64,000 nt of DNA from Curtobacterium sp. Leaf261 (GTDB lineage: Bacteria; Actinomycetota; Actinomycetes; Actinomycetales; Microbacteriaceae), in contig NZ_LMMJ01000009.1 in NCBI RefSeq assembly GCF_001422205.1, positions 186,001 to 250,000 on the forward strand, read 5' to 3'. Each line of letters opens with the position of its first letter. Position 1 is the stretch's first letter. The translations under genes were made by a program, and so were the position numbers. The notes under the pieces were generated by a model, which saw nothing but the letters and a program-made list of their open reading frames with translations, had not been told where the DNA came from and did not search any database. Shown piece after piece: positions 57,431 through 64,000 of this stretch.

Positions 57431-60400
57431 CGCCGTGACCGCCGGCGGACCGACGCGGCGAACCGGGACAGTCCGAGCATCAGGAACCCGAGCAGCAGGA
57501 TCCCGAGTCCGGAGGCCGTGATCGGGAGCACCTCCGAGCCCGTGAAGGCGAGTCCACCGGTGCGCGGCCCCGACCCGGTGGCGGTGCCGACGCCGATCAG
57601 CGTTCCCGTCCCGGGGGCGCCGACGCCGGGGGTGCCCGGCGTCCCGGGGAGACCCGGTGTGCCCGGCGTCCCCGGCGTGCCCGGAGTCCCAGGCGTGCCC
57701 GGTGTGCCGGGAGTGCCGGGGTTGCCCGGTGTCGTGTCGGCCGCGGTCACGACGACCACGATGGACTGCGGCGCCGTCGTCGCCCCGTCGACCGTCTCCG
57801 TGACGGCGACCACGTGCGTCCCGACGCCCAGGCCCGGGACCGTCACCGACCATGCCCCGGTCACCGGGTCGGCCGTCACCGTGACGGGAGTCCGCCCGTC
57901 GACGGAGATCGACACGGTCGCGCCCGGCTGGGCGGTCCCGCTCATCGGCCAGTCCGTGGACCCGTCCGCGTTCGCCTGCCGTGTCGCGCCGTTCGCCGGT
58001 GAGACGATCTCGACGGGCGCCACCGCCATGAGCGCGACCGTCTGCGGGACCGCCGAGGACGTCCGTCCGTCCACCTCCTGCGTCGCCGTGATCACGTAGC
58101 GACCGACGACGAGGTTCCGGAACGTCACGGTCCAGCGCCCGGAGGCAGCCGCACGGGTCGTGATCGAGTCGCCGTTCGAGAGCGTCACCGTCACGAGTGC
58201 ACCCGGTGTTGCGAGACCGCTCACGACCAGGTCCTGCCTGCCGTCCATCCCGGTGTCGGGGATGAGCTCGTCCGGGGTCGGCGAGGTGATGGTGATCGTC
58301 CCCGCCGGTGCCGCTGTGGACACCGTGAAGGTCGTCGATGCGGGATCGGAGACCGAACCGTCGACCGTCTGCGTCGCGACGACCCGGTGCGGACCCACCT
58401 CGAGGCCGTTCGCCGGCACCGACCAGACCCCGTCGAACCCGGCCGTGACCGTCACCGGTGTGCGACCGTCGATGCTGACCGACACCGTGGCGAGGGGTGC
58501 CGCGGTGCCCCGGATCGGGACGTCCGCCGTGCCGTCGGGACCGGACGGGCCGCCCGTGCCCGCGGGGATCGTGGCGCCGTTGGTCGGGCTCGTGATCACC
58601 GGTGCTGCCGTCGGACGGACCACGAAGGTGGTCCCGACCGCAGCCGAGGTCCCGCCGCCGACCGTCTGGGTCGCAGATGCCGTGTGGCTCCCGACACCGA
58701 CGGCGGGCACGGTCACGGACCATGCTCCGGACGGCCCGGCGGTGCTCGTCCTGGCAGTCCCGCCGTCGACCCGCACCGTGACGGTGGCGTTCGCCGCAGC
58801 GGACCCGGACAGGATCACCGGGGTGGTGTCCGTGCGCGTCCCCACCGTGTACGGCGCACCGCCGTTCGGCGTGGCGATCGTGATCGGTGCGGCCGGCCCG
58901 ACCGTCACCGGCTGGAGCACCGGGGCGCTGGTCGCACCCGAGACCGTCTCGGTGACCGAGACGACACCGACGCCGGACGGGACGCCGGGGACGTCGACGG
59001 ACCAGTTGCCGTCGCCGCCCGCGGTCGTCGTCACGCTGTGTCCGTCGCCGAGGTCGACGGTGACCGACGCCCCCGGCTCCGCGGTCCCCGCGACCGGCAC
59101 CGTCGCGGTGCCGTCCGGGGCCGCGGTGAGCACCGGGGTGCCCCCCGTCGGCGCCGTGACGGTCACGCCGTCGGCGACCACGACCGTGACGACACGGGTC
59201 TCCGGGTCCGACGTGACCCCGCCGGTGGTCTGCGTGACGGACACGGTGTGTGCGCCGTCACCGACCCCGGGGACCGAGACGGACCATCCGCCGTCGTCCC
59301 CGGCGGTCGTCGTGACCGGTGTCGTCCCGGTCCCGAGGTCGACCGTCACCGTCGCACCGGGCTCCGCGGTCCCGGCGACCGGGACGGTGACCGTCGTCGC
59401 CGGCCCGAACGCGACCGGTGTGGCTCCGTCGGCAGGCGTGTCGATGACGACCGGCGCGGCCTGTCGGACCGTGAGGTCGACCTCCGTCGCCGCGGAGACG
59501 ACACCACCGACGTCCTCGGTGACCTTCGCCGTGAAGGTGCCCGTCGGGACACCGGGGACCGTGAGGCTCCAGGTGCCGTCCGGGGCCACGACGGAGGCGG
59601 TGAGTCCGCCGCCGAGGTCGACCGTCACGACCGCGCCGGGTTCGGCGGTCCCGCGGAACGGGACCGCGAGCGTGTCGCCGCCGTCCACGATCGTGAGGCG
59701 TGCACCGTCGGCGGGGCTCGACACCGTCACCGTCGCGGCCTGCCGGATCCGGAAGGTCGTCGCCGCGGCGGACGACGTGGAGTCGTCGACGGTCTGCGTG
59801 GCGTGCACCGTGTAGCTGTCCACGCCGAGCGCCCGGAACGTGACCGTCCAGGAGCCGTCCGCCGGATCCGCGGTGGTCGTCTCGGCCTGCCCACCGACGT
59901 CGACCGACACGGCCGCACGCGGGTCGGCGACACCGGACACCACGACGTCACGCGTCCCGGATGCACCGACCACCGTGTACGCGGTGCCCGACGGCGGCGT
60001 CTGCACGACGATGCCGTCGACCCCGTCCACCCGGAAGTCGCGGGTCTCGGCCGTCGAGGTCGTCCCCTGCACCGTCTGGGTGACCGATGCGGTCTGCGGG
60101 CCGACCGGCACGCCGCCGATCTGGACGCTCCACGCGCCACCGGGGCCCGCCGTGGTCCGGGCGGTGCGGCCGGAGCCGAGGTCGACCGAGATCGCCGCCA
60201 GCGGTTCGGCGGATCCGGCGACGACCACCGTGGCCGTCCCGTCGGATCCGGCGACCACGATCCGCGCACCGTCACCCGGGGTCCGGATGACCACGGGAGC
60301 AGCTGCGGCGACCACGACCTGCCGGGTCGAGGCGTCCGAGGTCGTCGCGCCGACCGTCTGGGTCACGCTGATCGTCTGCGTGCCGACCCCGACACCGGGC

Positions 60401-63400
60401 ACCGACACCGACCACGCCCCCGATCCGTCCGCCGTCCTGGTCACGGTCGCGCCCGCCCCGAGGGTGACGGAGATCGTCGCCCCGGGTGCGGCCGTACCGG
60501 ACACCGGGACCGTCGTGGTCTGACCGTCGTCGGCGACGGTGATCGTCGTGCCGGTCGCCGGCGTGACGATGGTGACACCGGCCGCGGCCGCGACGGTCAC
60601 GCTCCTGGTGTCGGGGGCCGACGTCGTGCCGGCGACGGTCTGCGTCGTCGTCACGGTGTGCTGCCCGACGGGGACGGCGTCGACCGTGATTGTGAACCGG
60701 CCGTCGTCGCCCGCCGTCGCCTGACCGGACAGGCCGTCACCGAGCGTGGTGTCGACGCGTGCACCCGGTTCGGCGCTGCCCGTCACGGTGACCGTGGCGG
60801 TGCCGTCCGGACCGACGCCCGCGAGCGTCGTGCCGTCCGCCGGAGCATCCACCCCGAGTGCCGCGGCGACGTCGATCGTCACGTCGCGGGTGGCCGGGGC
60901 CGAGGTCGTCCCGGCGACGACCTGCGAGACCGACGCCGTGTACGAGCCCTCCGGCACGCCGGCGACGGTCACCGACCACGCACCCGACGCGTCGGCGCGG
61001 GTCGTCGCCGTGTGGCCGAACCCGAGGTCGACCTCGACGACGGCCCGAGGCTCCGCGGTGCCGCTGACGGGGACGTCCGCGGTGGTCGCCGGCGCGAAGA
61101 CCGTCGTGGTCGTGCCGGACCTCGGTGAGTCGATCGTCACGACCGCGGCCGCCACGACCGTGATCGGGCGTTCGACCGGATCCGAGAGGACACCCCCGAC
61201 GGTCTCCGTGACCGAGACGGTGTGATCGCCGACCGCGACGCCCGTGACCGAGCCGGACCAGGAGCCCGACGCGTCCGCGGTGGCGGTCGTGGTGCGGCCG
61301 CCGATCGCGATCGCGACGGTCGCCCCGGGCTCGGCGGTGCCGGACACGGGGACGGTCGCCGTCTGGTCGCGGTCCGCGACCCGAACGGTCGTGCCGGACG
61401 CCGGGGTCGTGATCACGACGTCCTCCGCGGCCCGGATCGAGAAGGTGGTCGCCGGTGCGTCGGCAGTGGTGCCGCCGACGTCCTGGGTGGCCCGGACGGT
61501 GTACCCGTCGACACCGAGACCGGTGAAGGTGACCGACCACGTGCCGGTCGAGCCGTCCGCGGTGGTCTGCTCGGTGTCGCCGCCGGTCCGGACCGTGACG
61601 CCGGCGCCCGGTTCGGCGACACCGGACACGACCACGTCGCGGGTCCCGTCGGCGCCGACCACGGAGTACGTCGTGCCGGTGGCGGGGGTCTGGACGACGA
61701 TGCCCTCGCCCGCGGCCACCGAGAACGGGTGCTCGACCGCGGCGGAGGTGGTCCCGCCGACCGACTGGGTCACCGACGCCGTGTACGCGCCGACGTGGAC
61801 GCCGTCGACGGTGACCGACCACACGCCCCCCGGGCCTGCCGTGGTCGTGGCCGTGCCGGCCGCGCCGAGGTCGACGGTGATCGTGGCGCCCGGCTCCGCG
61901 GAGCCGCTCACCACGACGGACGCGACGGCCGTCGGTCCGGCGACCACCACGGTGGATCCGGACGCCGGCGTGCGGACGACGAGCTCTGCACCCGGGGCGA
62001 CCGTGACCGGCCGGGTGACCGGTTCGGACACACCACCGCCGACGGTCTGCGTCGCGACGATGGTCCGGTCGCCGACGGGCACCCCGGGGATCGTGACCGA
62101 CCACGTGCCGTTCGCCGCGACCGTCGTCGTCGCGGAGCGGCCGGAGCCGATCGCGACGTCGATCGTGGCACCGGACTGTGCGCTGCCGGAGACCCGGATG
62201 GTCGCGGTCTGGTCGGCATCCGCGACGGTGATCGTCGCACCGGTGTCCGGGCTCGTGATCGCGAGGGCGGTCGCCGGTCGGACGGACAGGGTCTGCGTGA
62301 CCGGCGACGACGTGGTGTCGCCGACGGTCTGGGTGACCGAGATCGAGTGCGCGCCGACGGCGACACCGGGGACCGACGTCGCCCAGCGGCCGTCACCGCC
62401 CGCGGTCGTGGTCACCGGGGTGTTCCCGCTGATGGTCACGACGACCGCAGCCCCCGCCTGGGCAGAGCCGGAGACCGGGATGGAGGCGGTGGTGCCGGCA
62501 TCGACGACGGTGACCGTGGCGCCGGGGGTCGGCGCGGCGATCGACAGCGCATCCCCCGGTGCGACGGTGAACGTGGTCGTGACGGCGGCGGAGGTCGACC
62601 CCGCGACCGTCTGGGTCGCGGAGGCGCGGTGGTTCCCGACTGCGACACCGGTGAAGTCGGCGCTCCATGCACCGTCCCTCCCGGCCGTGACGGTCTGCGC
62701 CGTCCCGTCGTCGAGCGTGACGCGGACGGCTGCGGCCGCCTCCGCGGCCCCGCTGACGGTCACGGTCGTGGCCGAGTCGCCCTGGGCGACCGCGATCGTC
62801 GAGCCGTCACCCGGCCGCGCGATCGAGATCGGGTCGGCGACACCGACGCGGATCGGCACGTCGACGGCCGTCGAGACGGTGTCGCCGACGCGCTGGGTGA
62901 CGCGCACCACCTGGTCGCCGGCGGTGACGCCGGCCACGTCCACGCTCCATGCGCCGTCGCGGTCCGCCTGCACCGAGGCCGAGTGGTCGCCACCGAGCTC
63001 GACCACGACGGTCGCGGTGGGCTCGGCGGTACCGGAGACCGTGACGGTCGTCGAGCTCGTGTCGTCCGCGACGGTGTACGCCTGGTTCCGCGCGGGAGCG
63101 GCGACGACGAGCGATGCACCGGCCGCGACGGTGAAGGTGGACCGGACGACCGACGAGGTCGACCCGTCGACGGTCTGGGTCGCGGCGAGGCGGTGGTCGC
63201 CGGTGCCGAGGCCCGGCACCTGGACGGACCAGCTGCCGCCGGCGTCCGCAGACGTCGTGACGGGGGTGCCGCCGTCGACCGTCAGCGTGACGGTCGCACC
63301 CGGCGCGGCGTCACCGGCCACGGTGGCCGTCGTCGTCGAGGAGTCCTCCGCCACGGTGATCGTGCTGCCGCCGGCGGGCTGGCGGACGTCGAGCGCCGGG

Positions 63401-64000
63401 GCGGCGATGATCGTCACGGTCCGGGCGACGGCGGTGCTCGTCGTGCCGCCGATCGACTGCACGACGGTCCCGACGTGTCGGCCGACCGGGACGCCGGGAA
63501 CGCTCGTCGACCATGCGCCGTCACCGTCGACGGTCGCCGTCGCGGTGAGACCGGACCCGAGGTCGACCCGGACGAGTGCGCCGACCTGTCCCGTCCCGGA
63601 GAAGGGCACGTCGCGCGTGGCGTCGACGTCGGCGACGGTGCGGGACACGTCCCCGGCGGGGTCGGTCACGACGAGCGGGGAGCCGGCCGTCACGGTCACC
63701 GTGCGCGTCACCGCCCGCCCGATGAGACCGTCGACGGTCTGCGTCGCGCTCACGGAGTACTCCCCGACCGGCAGACCGGCGAACGAGGTCGTCCAGGTCC
63801 CGTCGGTCGCGGTGACCGTCCGGGACGCACCGGTCGACAGCGTCACGGTGACGCTCGCCCCGACGGCGGCCGTGCCGGACACCGGGAGGTCGACGCTCGA
63901 CGCGGTGTCCGCGACGACGACGTCGGTGACGGGCTGCGCCGGGTCGGTGACGGCGAGCGGCGCGCTCGCGGCGACCGTGAGCGGCTGGTCCGGACTGGAG
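57427..64000 (-). CDS. Giant repeat adhesin with collagen-like stalk and LAFTG anchor, N-terminus beyond the window
   Basis: At least 2,190 residues, open to the window edge, so start, signal peptide and any ligand domain are not seen. The visible part has about 22 Ig-like units of roughly 93-95 residues, each with VxVSGTAEPGATVxVxLG, then GxWSVxVPGVxVGxHT and VTQTVxGTTS, as in large bacterial adhesins. After the last unit is a PGTPGTPG collagen-like stretch (57626-57725), then the sorting signal LAFTG, a helix and RRRSRR. It is a wall-anchored surface fibre, probably for adhesion or biofilm. It is translationally coupled to the LAWTG protein. Confidence 0.88.
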   Translation of the reverse strand, partial: SSPDQPLTVAASAPLAVTDPAQPVTDVVVADTASSVDLPVSGTAAVGASVTVTLSTGASRTVTATDGTWTTSFAGLPVGEYSVSATQTVDGLIGRAVTRTVTVTAGSPLVVTDPAGDVSRTVADVDATRDVPFSGTGQVGALVRVDLGSGLTATATVDGDGAWSTSVPGVPVGRHVGTVVQSIGGTTSTAVARTVTIIAAPALDVRQPAGGSTITVAEDSSTTTATVAGDAAPGATVTLTVDGGTPVTTSADAGGSWSVQVPGLGTGDHRLAATQTVDGSTSSVVRSTFTVAAGASLVVAAPARNQAYTVADDTSSTTVTVSGTAEPTATVVVELGGDHSASVQADRDGAWSVDVAGVTAGDQVVRVTQRVGDTVSTAVDVPIRVGVADPISIARPGDGSTIAVAQGDSATTVTVSGAAEAAAAVRVTLDDGTAQTVTAGRDGAWSADFTGVAVGNHRASATQTVAGSTSAAVTTTFTVAPGDALSIAAPTPGATVTVVDAGTTASIPVSGSAQAGAAVVVTISGNTPVTTTAGGDGRWATSVPGVAVGAHSISVTQTVGDTTSSPVTQTLSVRPATALAITSPDTGATITVADADQTATIRVSGSAQSGATIDVAIGSGRSATTTVAANGTWSVTIPGVPVGDRTIVATQTVGGGVSEPVTRPVTVAPGAELVVRTPASGSTVVVAGPTAVASVVVSGSAEPGATITVDLGAAGTATTTAGPGGVWSVTVDGVHVGAYTASVTQSVGGTTSAAVEHPFSVAAGEGIVVQTPATGTTYSVVGADGTRDVVVSGVAEPGAGVTVRTGGDTEQTTADGSTGTWSVTFTGLGVDGYTVRATQDVGGTTADAPATTFSIRAAEDVVITTPASGTTVRVADRDQTATVPVSGTAEPGATVAIAIGGRTTTATADASGSWSGSVTGVAVGDHTVSVTETVGGVLSDPVERPITVVAAAVVTIDSPRSGTTTTVFAPATTADVPVSGTAEPRAVVEVDLGFGHTATTRADASGAWSVTVAGVPEGSYTASVSQVVAGTTSAPATRDVTIDVAAALGVDAPADGTTLAGVGPDGTATVTVTGSAEPGARVDTTLGDGLSGQATAGDDGRFTITVDAVPVGQHTVTTTQTVAGTTSAPDTRSVTVAAAAGVTIVTPATGTTITVADDGQTTTVPVSGTAAPGATISVTLGAGATVTRTADGSGAWSVSVPGVGVGTQTISVTQTVGATTSDASTRQVVVAAAAPVVIRTPGDGARIVVAGSDGTATVVVAGSAEPLAAISVDLGSGRTARTTAGPGGAWSVQIGGVPVGPQTASVTQTVQGTTSTAETRDFRVDGVDGIVVQTPPSGTAYTVVGASGTRDVVVSGVADPRAAVSVDVGGQAETTTADPADGSWTVTFRALGVDSYTVHATQTVDDSTSSAAATTFRIRQAATVTVSSPADGARLTIVDGGDTLAVPFRGTAEPGAVVTVDLGGGLTASVVAPDGTWSLTVPGVPTGTFTAKVTEDVGGVVSAATEVDLTVRQAAPVVIDTPADGATPVAFGPATTVTVPVAGTAEPGATVTVDLGTGTTPVTTTAGDDGGWSVSVPGVGDGAHTVSVTQTTGGVTSDPETRVVTVVVADGVTVTAPTGGTPVLTAAPDGTATVPVAGTAEPGASVTVDLGDGHSVTTTAGGDGNWSVDVPGVPSGVGVVSVTETVSGATSAPVLQPVTVGPAAPITIATPNGGAPYTVGTRTDTTPVILSGSAAANATVTVRVDGGTARTSTAGPSGAWSVTVPAVGVGSHTASATQTVGGGTSAAVGTTFVVRPTAAPVITSPTNGATIPAGTGGPSGPDGTADVPIRGTAAPLATVSVSIDGRTPVTVTAGFDGVWSVPANGLEVGPHRVVATQTVDGSVSDPASTTFTVSTAAPAGTITITSPTPDELIPDTGMDGRQDLVVSGLATPGALVTVTLSNGDSITTRAAASGRWTVTFRNLVVGRYVITATQEVDGRTSSAVPQTVALMAVAPVEIVSPANGATRQANADGSTDWPMSGTAQPGATVSISVDGRTPVTVTADPVTGAWSVTVPGLGVGTHVVAVTETVDGATTAPQSIVVVVTAADTTPGNPGTPGTPGTPGTPGTPGTPGTPGLPGTPGTPGVGAPGTGTLIGVGTATGSGPRTGGLAFTGSEVLPITASGLGILLLGFLMLGLSRFAASVRRRSRR
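57626..57725. repeat. Collagen-like GTP repeat in the adhesin stalk
   Basis: About ten tandem 9-bp units encode PGT triplets (some PGN, PGL or PGV) next to the anchor. Confidence 0.88.

Noticed and set aside
63988-64000. GTCCGGACTGGAG at the window end resembles the start of the palindromic repeat
   Set aside because: It lies in frame in the adhesin coding sequence, and no second arm is visible before the window ends. It may be chance; sequence beyond 64000 would decide.
57427-64000. Long plus-strand open frames opposite the adhesin
   Set aside because: They are Arg/Pro/Asp-rich antisense shadows of a GC-rich repeat gene with no domain, start context or neighbours.

Overview
The window is about 70% G+C, with dense gene packing, many ATGA/GTGA start-stop overlaps and frequent GTG starts. 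Its gene order recurs in Actinobacteria: acs, 6C RNA, tad pilus genes, topA, tmk, holB; then ridA, a DUF4177 gene, a PASTA penicillin-binding protein and a metallophosphoesterase; and recR-dnaX beside lysC-asd. Protein character points to the family Microbacteriaceae, with Curtobacterium or a close relative the best guess. That genus call is inference from gene content, not a database match.

Layout. 1-2.6 kb: general PTS genes (ptsI divergent from a DeoR regulator and ptsH). 2.7-7.4 kb: xthA, trpS, an acetyltransferase, a DUF3892-like gene with an unusual leader, and ribD-ribA. 7.7-16.3 kb: an MFS transporter, an ABC exporter, pncA-gabD, a D,D-carboxypeptidase and a Gfo/Idh/MocA oxidoreductase. 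16.5-20.2 kb: a secreted protein with two HAD domains, a GH13 glucosidase and tRNA-Thr. 20.2-29.8 kb: a TetR regulator, then on the minus strand a 6C small RNA, the tad pilus operon, topA, tmk and holB. 30-36.3 kb: acs, ridA, DUF4177, ponA and a phosphoesterase. 36.4-43.1 kb: tRNA-Pro, a small accessory block with one two-component pair, tdk, and a second signalling module made of a kinase, a kinase-like protein without ATPase motifs, and a response regulator. 43.3-54.3 kb: an SOS-controlled radical-SAM gene, mqo, a cell-wall-anchored Ig-like protein, asd-lysC and recR-dnaX. 54.5-64 kb: a surface/biofilm locus with a TasA-like protein, a signal peptidase fused to an apparent substrate domain, and two LAxTG-anchored proteins, one a giant repeat adhesin running off the window end.

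Three themes run across the window. (i) At least nine copies of one 32-46 bp palindromic element sit at gene 3' ends, singly or as tandem pairs, never inside a gene. (ii) Many promoters look leaderless, with a TANNNT -10 ending 6-8 nt before the start codon (xthA, ribD, ponA, mqo, dnaX, the SOS gene). (iii) In-frame short tandem repeats are common in disordered or leader parts of proteins (PncA tail, Flp leader, signal-peptide n-region, response-regulator N-terminus, DnaX tail).

The most unusual items are the signal-peptidase/substrate fusion locus, the palindromic repeat family, the in-frame joining of a TadE-like gene to topA, the repeat-bearing pilin leader beside a 6C RNA, and a candidate pseudoknot leader at 5250-5307. 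Nothing indicates CRISPR, prophage or intact insertion sequences.
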